Part shown: positions 42,978 through 50,941 of the stretch, one piece after another
Position numbering within the stretch: the first letter of the stretch is position 1
Layout of the letters: every line of letters starts with the position of its first letter
From: Eubacterium_G segne
Lineage (GTDB): Bacteria > Bacillota > Clostridia > Lachnospirales > Lachnospiraceae
Reading direction: 5' to 3'
Assembly: GCF_014287775.1 (NCBI RefSeq)
Contig: NZ_JACOOZ010000004.1
Coordinates: 124,001 to 188,000 of the forward strand
Length of the DNA stretch: 64,000 nt
Position numbers and translations under genes: made by a program
Notes under the pieces: generated by a model
Database searches by the model: none
Told to the model about the DNA's origin: nothing
The model's input: the letters and a program-made list of their open reading frames with translations, nothing else

Positions 42978-44384
42978 CTACTGTCTGTCATTTTCATCAA
43001 ATATATCACCACATTCCGGACAGAATTTTGGTGGGTGAGCAGGGTCTTCAGGCTCCCATCCACACTTATCACAGCGATATAATGGTGCTCCCTCAGGTTT
43101 CTTCGCTCCGCAATTCTGACAGAATTTTCCTTTGTTTACAGTTCCACAGGAACAGGTCCAACCTTCATCAGCCGGCTTTTTAGCTCCACATTCAGGACAG
43201 AAGTTTCCTGTTGCCATTGCTCCGCAGGAACATTTCCATGCTCCACTTACAACCGGCTCCGGCTTCTTTGCTCCGCATTCAGGACAGAAATTTCCATTAA
43301 CTGTGGCTCCACATGAGCATTTCCAACTGTTTTCTGCCTGTTGCTGTGACTGCTGTGCATTTTTCTGTGCTGCCTGCTGCTGTCCCATTGCATATAAATT
43401 TTCCGGATTCATTCCGCCGGCATTCATTGCCATGCCCATTCCCATAAATCCGGTCATTGCTCCGGCTTCATTAGATGCTGCTGCTCTCATGGCATCAGCC
43501 TGGGCACCAACCATAGCTGCCGCTCCCATAGATGGGTCACGCATAACTGCTGAACGCTGTAACTGCTTAATCATTTCAGCATCTTCATCCGGCAATGTAA
43601 CACTGCCAAGGGCAATACTTACTACCTTTAATCCTCTAAGCTCACCCCATTTAGCTGAAAGAGCTGTATTCATTGCTTCCTCTAACTCTGTATTGTGGGT
43701 AACTATCTGGTTTGGTCTAAGTTCCAAATCTGACAATTTTCCAAATGCCGGCTGTAATGCACTAATAAATTCGCTTTTAAGCTGTCCCTCTAATTCTTCC
43801 CGTCTGTATTCACTGCTTACATTTCCGCATACATTTGTATAAAATAATAACGGGTCTGCTATTTTGTATGAATATACTCCTGAACATCTTACGGAAACGT
43901 CCACATCTAATCCGATTTTAGAATCAACTACCCTAAAAGGTATCGGATTTGGCGTTCCAAACTTATTATCAATTAATTCCTTAGTGTTAAAATAGTAAAC
44001 TCTCTGGTCTTTTCCGGTGTCTCCACCGTATGTAAATCTCTTTCCTACTGTTTTAAAGGTTTCCTTAATTCCTTCCCCTAAACTTCCTGAGAAAATACTA
44101 GGTTCCGTAGATGAATCATAGGTAAATTCTCCCGGTTCAGCACATACTTCTACGATTTTTCCCTGTTCCACAATAATCATACACTGTCCATCTGCCACAG
44201 CTATTCCGGAACCATTTGAAATAATGTTATCATTTCCCTTTGTATTAGATGAGCGGCCTGTAATTTGTTTTTGTCCTCTCACCATTAATACTTCCTTGTC
44301 TATAGCATCACAATAGAAAAACTCCTTCCACTGATCAGCAAGTGTTCCCCCGAGTGCTCCCACTCCCGCTTTAATAAGTCCCAT
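42978..44384 (-). CDS. SPFH domain protein with C-terminal zinc ribbons (YdjI-like)
   Basis: A 468-residue protein: an SPFH/band-7 domain over residues ~15-270 (often annotated as virion core protein-like, beginning ALGGTLADQWKEFFYCDAID), an Ala/Gln/Met-rich linker, and four zinc ribbons of the form WKCSCGATVNGNFCPECGAK. It matches YdjI, a soluble SPFH protein drawn to the membrane by YdjG-YdjH. The first gene of the operon; AAAGGAG precedes the ATG. A PspA gene, the next partner in Bacillus, is not within the adjacent sequence. Confidence 0.85.
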   Translation of the reverse strand: MGLIKAGVGALGGTLADQWKEFFYCDAIDKEVLMVRGQKQITGRSSNTKGNDNIISNGSGIAVADGQCMIIVEQGKIVEVCAEPGEFTYDSSTEPSIFSGSLGEGIKETFKTVGKRFTYGGDTGKDQRVYYFNTKELIDNKFGTPNPIPFRVVDSKIGLDVDVSVRCSGVYSYKIADPLLFYTNVCGNVSSEYRREELEGQLKSEFISALQPAFGKLSDLELRPNQIVTHNTELEEAMNTALSAKWGELRGLKVVSIALGSVTLPDEDAEMIKQLQRSAVMRDPSMGAAAMVGAQADAMRAAASNEAGAMTGFMGMGMAMNAGGMNPENLYAMGQQQAAQKNAQQSQQQAENSWKCSCGATVNGNFCPECGAKKPEPVVSGAWKCSCGAMATGNFCPECGAKKPADEGWTCSCGTVNKGKFCQNCGAKKPEGAPLYRCDKCGWEPEDPAHPPKFCPECGDIFDENDRQ

Positions 44385-44558
44385 AATGAACTCCTTTCCT
44401 TTTTATTATATTTTTATGGATGCCTATCATATCATTCCCCATTAACTACTCACATTATAATATGACGTTTTAAAATATACATTACCCAAAAGAGTAGTGT
44501 TTTTTCGACAAATAATGATTTAAATCATATGATATTTTCCATATTATCCCTTGTAGTA

Positions 44559-44595
44559 AAAAAAGCAGAGCCAACCTTTGTGATGCCCTGCTTTT
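44559..44595 (-). terminator. Hairpin terminator upstream of the SPFH operon
   Basis: AAAAGCAG-GC/GC-CTGCTTTT with a small internal mismatch and T run, between the 129-residue gene and the SPFH gene. Confidence 0.6.
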
Positions 44596-44617
44596 AACAA
44601 TCTTATATTTAACTTAA

Positions 44618-45007
44618 TTACATTAAACGACCATTTCTTCTTCGTCTTCTTCTGTACATTTCATTTAATAAAAGAACTGTTATTATATCCTTTAACCATG
44701 TGTCATCCGGATACTTAGTACATTCATCACCAACACAGTTTTCTTCGTCTTTTTTTATTTCATTGAATATGTTTTGGACGATTCTTGAAATTCCCAGTTT
44801 ATCCGGATATTCATCGTACATCATACTCCCTGCAAATTCCTGACGGTTACATTCTTTTTCCACTAATTCCTGTAATCTTGAAAAAGTCATCGGATACATT
44901 TCCCTTACATAGTCCATGTCTCTATCCTCCGACATTTCCCACTGTCCATAGTATAATCCTGAAATTGCATTTCCCTGAACGTAAAACGGTATATATCTGT
45001 AATCCAT
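44618..45007 (-). CDS. Conserved protein of unknown function
   Basis: A 129-residue, mostly helical acidic protein: PFYVQGNAISGLYYGQWEMS, then YVREMYPMTFSRLQELVEKE, SMMYDEYPDKLGISRIVQNI and a striking basic end YRRRRRRNGRLM. I have seen this pattern only as hypothetical proteins of Lachnospiraceae. The binding site is weak (CAGGTAATAG). A four-hairpin cluster lies upstream. Confidence 0.6.
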   Translation of the reverse strand: MDYRYIPFYVQGNAISGLYYGQWEMSEDRDMDYVREMYPMTFSRLQELVEKECNRQEFAGSMMYDEYPDKLGISRIVQNIFNEIKKDEENCVGDECTKYPDDTWLKDIITVLLLNEMYRRRRRRNGRLM

Positions 45008-45074
45008 ATACTATTACCTGATAGTTTATCATTTTATACTATTCAAAAGTTAGCTTTTTGCTACATAAACTATA

Positions 45075-45179
45075 GCATATGAAACACATCAGGTGTTTCA
45101 TATGCGTACCTGACCAGCCCCAAAGGGGCGTGCTCTGCGAAGCAGAGTTATGAAACGGTAATCCTATACCGTTTCATAA
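45075..45179. repeat. Cluster of four consecutive perfect hairpins
   Basis: Within 105 bp: GCATATGAAACAC/GTGTTTCATATGC (13 bp, loop ATCAG); GCCCC/GGGGC (loop AAA); CTCTGC/GCAGAG (loop GAA); TTATGAAACGGT/ACCGTTTCATAA (12 bp, 8-base loop). Both outer stems share TATGAAAC. None has a strong T tail on the minus strand, so simple termination is not the whole answer. It resembles dispersed palindromic elements or a structured RNA leader of the next gene. Confidence 0.7.
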
Positions 45180-45180
45180 G

Positions 45181-45669
45181 TCATAGCTTAATAACTATTT
45201 CTTTTCCTGATTTTTCATAAGGAACAAATTCCACTCCCGAAGCCTTAAGCATTCGCTTTGATGCCTTAACTGACGGAGTATCTGCATATTTATCATCTGC
45301 GTAAATAACCTTCTTAATTCCACACTGAATAATCGCCTTGGCACATTCATTACATGGAAACAATGTAACGTATATTTTTGCTCCCTCTAAGCTTCCGCCA
45401 CGATAATTAAGTATGGCATTTAGCTCACTATGGGTGGTATAAAAATATTTGTTATTATATGGGTCTTCACTTTCCCTGTTCCATGGAAAATCATCATCAT
45501 TGCATCCTATAGGCATTCCATTGTAACCAATTGATAATATTTTATTATCTGTACTTACAATACATGCTCCAACCTGTGTTCCGGGATCCTTAGAACGCAT
45601 TGCCGCTAAAAAAGCCACGCCCATAAAATATTCGTCCCAAGATATGTAATCCTGTCTTTTATTTCCCAT
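45181..45669 (-). CDS. dCMP deaminase (ComEB type)
   Basis: About 162 residues. Zinc-binding catalytic motif HSELNAILN and the PCNECAKAIIQCGIKKVIY box define a cytidine/deoxycytidylate deaminase; the N-terminal WDEYFMGVAFLAAMRSKDPG and YNGMPIGCNDDDFPW are typical of dCMP deaminase. It makes dUMP for thymidylate synthesis. ATG 45669 is preferred because GGAAAGGAGC lies six bases upstream of it. Confidence 0.9.
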   Translation of the reverse strand: MGNKRQDYISWDEYFMGVAFLAAMRSKDPGTQVGACIVSTDNKILSIGYNGMPIGCNDDDFPWNRESEDPYNNKYFYTTHSELNAILNYRGGSLEGAKIYVTLFPCNECAKAIIQCGIKKVIYADDKYADTPSVKASKRMLKASGVEFVPYEKSGKEIVIKL

Positions 45670-45707
45670 TTTAGCTCCTTTCCATATCTTCACAGTATTT
45701 TTCAACA

Positions 45708-45747
45708 AAACCCATTGTCCGTTGGTTAAACCTTGGCAATGGGTTTT
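45708..45747 (-). terminator. Terminator after upp
   Basis: AAACCCATTG/CAATGGGTTT hairpin with further inner pairing and TTTT on the minus strand; 9 bp past the upp stop. Confidence 0.85.
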
Positions 45748-45756
45748 ATATTATTT

Positions 45757-46386
45757 CTATTTTGTTCCAAAAATACGGTCTCCCGCATCTCCTAATCCCG
45801 GAATAATGTATTTATGCTCATTTAATCTTTCATCTAATGCACCAATGTACATATCCACATCCGGATGTGCTTTCTGCATAGCTTTTACTCCCTCAGGGGC
45901 AGCAATAATACACATAAGGGTAATATTTTTAACTCCCTTATCCTTAAGCATCTGTATTGCAGCTACTGAAGAACCTCCTGTAGCTAACATAGGATCAACC
46001 ACAAATACCTCTCTCTTATCACAGTCTTCAGGCAGCTTGCAGTAATACTCGTGAGGCAATGCCGTAACCGGGTCTCTGTATAATCCGATATGACCTACCT
46101 TTGCTGATGGAATCATTGCAAGCATTCCGTCAACCATACCAAGTCCTGCTCTTAAAATCGGAACGATTGCCAACTTCTTTCCACCTAACTGCTTAACTGT
46201 TGTTTCACATATAGGTGTCTTAATTTTAACATCTTCTAATTCTAAGTCTCTTGTTGCTTCATAAGTCATAAGCATTGCTATTTCGCTTATTAACTGTCTG
46301 AAATCCTTTGTTCCTGTTTCTTCTTTTCTAATAATACCTATTTTGTGCTGAATCAATGGATGATCCATTACTACTGTCTTTGCCAT
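45757..46386 (-). CDS. upp: Uracil phosphoribosyltransferase
   Basis: A 209-residue UPRTase: conserved PILRAGLGMVDGMLAMIPSA, PRPP-binding region VFVVDPMLATGGSS, and the uracil-binding C-terminus YIIPGLGDAGDRIFGTK. It salvages uracil to UMP. ACGGAGG precedes the ATG. It follows the ywlE-like and sua5 genes in the order seen in many Firmicutes. Confidence 0.97.
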   Translation of the reverse strand: MAKTVVMDHPLIQHKIGIIRKEETGTKDFRQLISEIAMLMTYEATRDLELEDVKIKTPICETTVKQLGGKKLAIVPILRAGLGMVDGMLAMIPSAKVGHIGLYRDPVTALPHEYYCKLPEDCDKREVFVVDPMLATGGSSVAAIQMLKDKGVKNITLMCIIAAPEGVKAMQKAHPDVDMYIGALDERLNEHKYIIPGLGDAGDRIFGTK

Positions 46387-46416
46387 GACATTTCCTCCGT
46401 ATCTTATTATATTTAT

Positions 46417-46869
46417 TTATGCCTTAATACCTTTAAGTTTATTCGCAAGCTTCTTTATAACCTCGTCTAAAGTCTCGTATAATTTTGCATAATCTGCAAG
46501 TTCTCCCCCGTCCGGATTAGTTATACTTCCATCTTCGTTTATATATTCCTTCAAAGTATAAACATTTTCAGCCTCTGTATAATCATCATATACCGTCTGC
46601 TTTTTGGTTGCATCAAGAACCAATACAAGTACATCTCCTCCAAAATCTTCCGATTCAAGCTGCTTGGAACTTCTGTTTATTTCAAGTCCCTTTGAAGCCG
46701 CAATGGCTACAGTTTTCGGATTCATAGGTTCCGGAAAAAGAACCGCCAATCCTCTTGAATCTATGTCCACTCTTTCAAGGGGAAGATAATGATTTAGAAG
46801 CGATGCAGCCAATGGTCCTGTTGACGTATCCGTTTCAGTTACGAACAATATTCTTGAAAATTCTAGCAT
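46417..46869 (-). CDS. YwlE-like LMW phosphatase homologue lacking catalytic cysteine
   Basis: About 150 residues with the low-molecular-weight phosphatase fold and length: RILFVTETDTSTGPLAASLL at the position of the P-loop, LPLERVDIDSRGLAVLFPEP, DVLVLVLDATKKQTVY and a C-terminal helix. The active loop of the family is CxxxxxR(S/T); here it reads TETDTSTGP with neither Cys nor Arg. It is therefore unlikely to be a phosphatase. It sits between sua5 (ywlC) and upp, the usual place of ywlE (protein-arginine phosphatase). Confidence 0.7.
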   Translation of the reverse strand: MLEFSRILFVTETDTSTGPLAASLLNHYLPLERVDIDSRGLAVLFPEPMNPKTVAIAASKGLEINRSSKQLESEDFGGDVLVLVLDATKKQTVYDDYTEAENVYTLKEYINEDGSITNPDGGELADYAKLYETLDEVIKKLANKLKGIKA

Positions 46870-46894
46870 CTTACCTCCCAACTTTTACAAACAA

Positions 46895-47974
46895 TTATAC
46901 ATCTATAATGTTGTAACCTGCTGCTTTTGTAAGTCTGTTCATAATTGCCCATCCAACGTTATGTTGTGAAAATGCCTCACCAAAAATAAATTTTGTACCT
47001 GCCTTATCAAAATCCCTAAGAGTTTTAAACAGCATGTTGGCAATAGTTTCAGGCTTATCCAAATTCCCCAGTGATACTACCATTATGTCTTTATTAAGCT
47101 TTCTCTGATACAGATTAAGGTGCTGGTCAACCGTTATCACTCCGGTCTTAAAACCTTTATCTGCTTTTTCATTTGCAAGCATAATTATTTTATCTGCCAC
47201 CTTTTCAGCAGTACCTCTATAAATACTATAGTCTGCTTCCGGTGCATAATGTCTGTATTTCATTCCCGGTGCTTTTGGTTTAAAATCAGCCGTAGGCTTC
47301 GATAATATAGCCTTGTCCACACCAACCTCGCCTATTACATCCTTAATCATTTCGTATGTAATAAACCCCGGTCTTAAAATCATAGGTGTCTTAGATGTAA
47401 CATCTATAATCGTAGATTCCAATCCCATTCCTACCATTCCGCCATCAATAATCATGTCAATTCTTCCATCTAAATCATCAATAACATGTTCTCCCATAGT
47501 AGGGCTTGGCTTTCCTGATAAATTTGCACTAGGTGCTGCTATGCTGACACCTGATTTTTCAATTAATTCCAGTGCAATAGGATGATTAGGGAATCTCACT
47601 GCCACCGTATCAAGTCCTCCTGTGGTTCCCTTGGGTACTAACCCGCTTTTATTAAATATAAGTGTCATAGGCCCCGGCCAGAAAGCATCCATAAGCTTCT
47701 TTGCCACCTCCGGCACCTGTGTAACAATGTCATCAAGCATATTAAGATTTGATATATGAACTATTAAAGGATTGTCTGACGGTCTTCCTTTTGCCTCATA
47801 AACCTTCTTTGCTGCCTCTTCATCTAAAGCATTGGCTCCCAATCCGTAAACAGTCTCCGTTGGGAAGGCAACCAGTCCGCCATTTCTGATAATTTCTCCT
47901 GCCTTTTCTAACTGACTAACAGCAAAATCATCCTTTAAGTTATCTTTATCTATCTTTACAATTATAGTCTTCAT
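46895..47974 (-). CDS. L-threonylcarbamoyladenylate synthase (Sua5/YwlC)
   Basis: About 359 residues: an N-terminal YrdC domain (VAFPTETVYGLGANALDEEA, KGRPSDNPLIVHI, RFPNHPIALELIEKSGVSIA) and the C-terminal Sua5 domain (APGMKYRHYAPEADYSIYRG). It makes threonylcarbamoyl-AMP for the t6A modification of ANN-decoding tRNAs. ATG 47974 is preferred, with AGGTGAGG upstream. Followed by the ywlE-like gene 25 bp downstream. Confidence 0.93.
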   Translation of the reverse strand: MKTIIVKIDKDNLKDDFAVSQLEKAGEIIRNGGLVAFPTETVYGLGANALDEEAAKKVYEAKGRPSDNPLIVHISNLNMLDDIVTQVPEVAKKLMDAFWPGPMTLIFNKSGLVPKGTTGGLDTVAVRFPNHPIALELIEKSGVSIAAPSANLSGKPSPTMGEHVIDDLDGRIDMIIDGGMVGMGLESTIIDVTSKTPMILRPGFITYEMIKDVIGEVGVDKAILSKPTADFKPKAPGMKYRHYAPEADYSIYRGTAEKVADKIIMLANEKADKGFKTGVITVDQHLNLYQRKLNKDIMVVSLGNLDKPETIANMLFKTLRDFDKAGTKFIFGEAFSQHNVGWAIMNRLTKAAGYNIIDV

Positions 47975-48074
47975 CTTGCGCCTCACCTGACATATACTTG
48001 TTATATTTTATCATATGTACCTTCAAAATACAATGTTAGCCCATATTAACCTGTCCCTATTTTTCCCTATACAT

Positions 48075-48812
48075 CTACTTGGTTTCTGTCATTTCGCTAA
48101 AATAATCCATAATTCCCCTGCAAAGTATATCTCCTAACTGTTTTTGATAATCACTGTTGGTTAGATTATCTGCTTCTTCAGGGTTACTTAAAAAACCACA
48201 CTCTACAATGATTCCCGGACATTTTGAATTTATCAGCATATAATAACTGTCATTAGGCTTTTCGTTTTTTGCCTTCTCCATATTAATATCCTTATTGAAT
48301 TTTTCCTGCATTATTTTTGCCAATTTCATACTTTGGGCAGATTTCTGATAATAAAATACCTGTGCACCATGAACTGATTGACCTGTGAAGCTGTTTTGGT
48401 GAACACTTATTAACACACATTTATTGTTATTATCATAAGCCTTGTTTATTATGCTACACCTTCCGTTTAAATCACCGATTTTTGAAAATCTGCCATTTTC
48501 CTTTAATGATGTATCCGTATCTCGTGTCATAACAACATTAATACCTTTTTTCTGTAATATATCCCGAAGCTGTAACGCAATGGCAAGATTAACGTCTTTT
48601 TCTTTAGCATTATTTATTCCTACTTTTCCCGGGTCTTCTCCCCCATGTCCCGGGTCAATTACCACTATGTAATCTTTCTCCTTTGTCTTAACTGTGCTTT
48701 CCCTGTTTTCAACTACTTTGTTCATATTGCAGGCAATTAACGTCACTGACATTAACAAAACCAGAGACATGAAAATTTCCATTTTTTTGCTATACTTAAT
48801 AAATTCCGTCAC
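48075..48812 (-). CDS. N-acetylmuramoyl-L-alanine amidase (Amidase_3, CwlD-like)
   Basis: A 245-residue membrane-anchored amidase with zinc ligands and catalytic Glu visible: DPGHGGEDPGKVG, KEKDVNLAIA, LISVHQNSF and IIVECGFLSNPEEADNLT. The short anchor near residues 12-28 and the size fit CwlD, which acts in spore cortex muramic-lactam formation. It cleaves the peptide from MurNAc. The start is GTG at 48812 (binding site weak); an in-frame ATG lies ten codons on. Confidence 0.85.
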   Translation of the reverse strand: MTEFIKYSKKMEIFMSLVLLMSVTLIACNMNKVVENRESTVKTKEKDYIVVIDPGHGGEDPGKVGINNAKEKDVNLAIALQLRDILQKKGINVVMTRDTDTSLKENGRFSKIGDLNGRCSIINKAYDNNNKCVLISVHQNSFTGQSVHGAQVFYYQKSAQSMKLAKIMQEKFNKDINMEKAKNEKPNDSYYMLINSKCPGIIVECGFLSNPEEADNLTNSDYQKQLGDILCRGIMDYFSEMTETK

Positions 48813-48816
48813 TATT

Positions 48817-48854
48817 CTACCCTACATGCTTTTTATACAATATATGTAGGGTAG
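48817..48854. terminator. Hairpin between GH26 and cwlD-like genes
   Basis: CTACCCTACAT/ATGTAGGGTAG, 11 bp perfect, with TTGCTTTTTATTTT following on the plus strand. For the minus-strand genes the tail is not T-rich and the hairpin ends five bases from the GTG start at 48812, so it may also act on translation initiation. Confidence 0.6.
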
Positions 48855-48861
48855 TTGCTTT

Positions 48862-50829
48862 TTATTTTACAATACTTCCTGACCATTCAAAATTAATTTT
48901 TTTATAGGATGGCTCTACTACGGAAATAATTGAGTCATACAGGTAATCATGACCTGATGCCGTTTTCATTAACTTGTTTTCGTACATTGCCTCAGCAATA
49001 TTATATATTGAATAGGAATGTACCTTTCCATAGACATATGTACCATCACTTAACACTGCATATGCCCTGACCTTATATTTTGTGGAAAATTCCTGAGAAT
49101 TATTTTTTTCAAAAAGCATAGTCATTACATAATTATTCTCTCCATCCTTATAGCCCATTAATCCATTTTGTGTGGATTCGAAGGATTTTATATAATCATT
49201 TTCATTTCCCACATACATTTCATCATCAGATATGTTATTTGTAACATCTCCTGTCTTTTCCAAAGCATATACAAAGCCTGTTTTTTCAACATTCTTTTCG
49301 TTTATTTCAGGTTTTACCCCACTTACAACCCTTATTCCACCTAATGTTGTACTAATCTGGTATCCCCTGATACTTACATCATCACTTACATTTAAAGTTT
49401 CTTTTCCCTTTAAATCCGGTAAATCATTTCGCACAATTGTGTTTTCAGCCCAATATAGGTTTTGGATTTCGCTGTTTGTATTATGGGAGAACGTAAGCTC
49501 TGCCCAGCTCATTACAAAACTCCATCTTGGTTGCTCCTTCAACTGCTGCGCAGTAGGAAGTTTGTCACACTCCCCTATGGCTATCAGCTTATTTTCTGCC
49601 ACACTTAATGCCTGATTATATTTATATTCTGTAAAATAATCGCTATTATATATGTCTACTGCAAAAATATCCCAATAATCATTTCCCGGATTATATTCAC
49701 TCCAGTCATAAGATAAATCCTGCATATCCCAAACCCATATAATATTATCAAGTCCTTTTTCCTTTTCAAGATAATCTCTTGTTAAACGGTACAATGCTCC
49801 GGTTCCGTTAGTGCCTTTTCTGCCTGCCCACCAGAACATACTTTGGTTCATTTCGTGGAAAGGTCTGAATAAAACCGGAACCCCATTATCTTTTAAGTAA
49901 GAGATATACTGTGCATATGTATCCAGTCTTTTCTTCCATGCCTTATTCAATTCACCACCATTTGTTATCAGGCTACTCCACTGTTCATCCGTCAGTTTAC
50001 TTACAACTCCGCCATCCCAGTTTCCTGCCTCTGCCTGTGTAGGCGGTGTAACATGTAACATAAGCTGAACTATTGAGCCATTTTCCCATTGCTTTTTACA
50101 TTCATATATCATATTCCATCTGTTTGAAACATCTGATGACGAAAATAGGAAATCTCCACTCCAAAGTGCCGGATACTGTCCTGTTACGGCATACGCCTGA
50201 TTTGTCTGTTTTGAAGGTTCCGAATTTGGCTCACGGTTATGTATTCCAACAATGGTTTTCTGTCCCTGCATACTGTATAAATATTCCATAACCTTTTTTC
50301 TGGCACTTGCAGCATCGCTTTTTATTGTACTACCTCCTACGCTGTCCTTATATATCTCGAATTCATAAATTGAGAAACCATACTCCGTTGCACGTTTTAT
50401 ACAATAGATTTTTACATATCTGGCACTTACCGGCGTAAATTCAATGGTTTGTGTTCCACCTGTGGCATTATAATTTTCATATACAGTTGTCCAGGTTGTA
50501 TTGTCATTTGACACCTGTACCTGAAATTGTGATGCATAAGCAGCTTCCCATGCTACTTTCACTGTTGATATGGTATATGACTGCCACAAATCCACAATCA
50601 GGTTCTGATTATCTGCAAATTCAGATGCCCAACGTGTTGTTCCGTCTCCATCTACAGCATTAGACGCCAAATATTCGTCTGATTCTACAGATGATGCTGT
50701 AATGGTTCTTTTATAGGCTATATTTTCTGTATCTGCAGCCTTTATATTCATATTTTTTACTTCTGACAATCCTGTTGTTATAATCATTAATGCCATCAAA
50801 AAAACAGCAATTATTCTTTTAGACTTCAT
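48862..50829 (-). CDS. Secreted GH26 beta-mannanase-like enzyme with CBM32
   Basis: About 655 residues: signal peptide; a discoidin/F5_8C (CBM32-like) domain (~residues 28-160: SNAVDGDGTTRWASEFADNQ, RYVKIYCIKRATEYGFSIYE); GH26 barrel (~170-470) with acid/base Glu in LFRPFHEMNQSMFWWAGRK and nucleophile Glu in IAIGECDKLPT; and a C-terminal ~180-residue domain (YQISTTLGGIRVVSGV ... HDYLYDSI) shared with the three GH87-like proteins. Expected to cut beta-1,4-mannan outside the cell. ATG 50829 has AAGGGAAG nearby. No cell-wall anchor motif. Confidence 0.88.
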   Translation of the reverse strand: MKSKRIIAVFLMALMIITTGLSEVKNMNIKAADTENIAYKRTITASSVESDEYLASNAVDGDGTTRWASEFADNQNLIVDLWQSYTISTVKVAWEAAYASQFQVQVSNDNTTWTTVYENYNATGGTQTIEFTPVSARYVKIYCIKRATEYGFSIYEFEIYKDSVGGSTIKSDAASARKKVMEYLYSMQGQKTIVGIHNREPNSEPSKQTNQAYAVTGQYPALWSGDFLFSSSDVSNRWNMIYECKKQWENGSIVQLMLHVTPPTQAEAGNWDGGVVSKLTDEQWSSLITNGGELNKAWKKRLDTYAQYISYLKDNGVPVLFRPFHEMNQSMFWWAGRKGTNGTGALYRLTRDYLEKEKGLDNIIWVWDMQDLSYDWSEYNPGNDYWDIFAVDIYNSDYFTEYKYNQALSVAENKLIAIGECDKLPTAQQLKEQPRWSFVMSWAELTFSHNTNSEIQNLYWAENTIVRNDLPDLKGKETLNVSDDVSIRGYQISTTLGGIRVVSGVKPEINEKNVEKTGFVYALEKTGDVTNNISDDEMYVGNENDYIKSFESTQNGLMGYKDGENNYVMTMLFEKNNSQEFSTKYKVRAYAVLSDGTYVYGKVHSYSIYNIAEAMYENKLMKTASGHDYLYDSIISVVEPSYKKINFEWSGSIVK

Positions 50830-50874
50830 AAAATATTCTTCCCTTTCCATGTTTTTGTTACTCATCTAAAATTA

Positions 50875-50915
50875 ATGAAACCGCTATGCTGACATTATCA
50901 ACATAACGGTTTCAT
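50875..50915. terminator. Hairpin between GH87-a and GH26 genes
   Basis: ATGAAACCG/CGGTTTCAT (9 bp) with an inner TATG/CATA stem. The outer sequence resembles that of the fourth hairpin at 45148-45179. On the minus strand the tail is TTAATTTTAG. Confidence 0.6.
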
Positions 50916-50941
50916 AGCAAAAGAGAAATACAAATTTCTAC

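Noticed and set aside
43132..43842. 236-codon plus-strand frame
   Set aside because: It is a mirror of the Cys/Gly-rich zinc ribbons and Ala-rich linker of the SPFH protein; no start signal.
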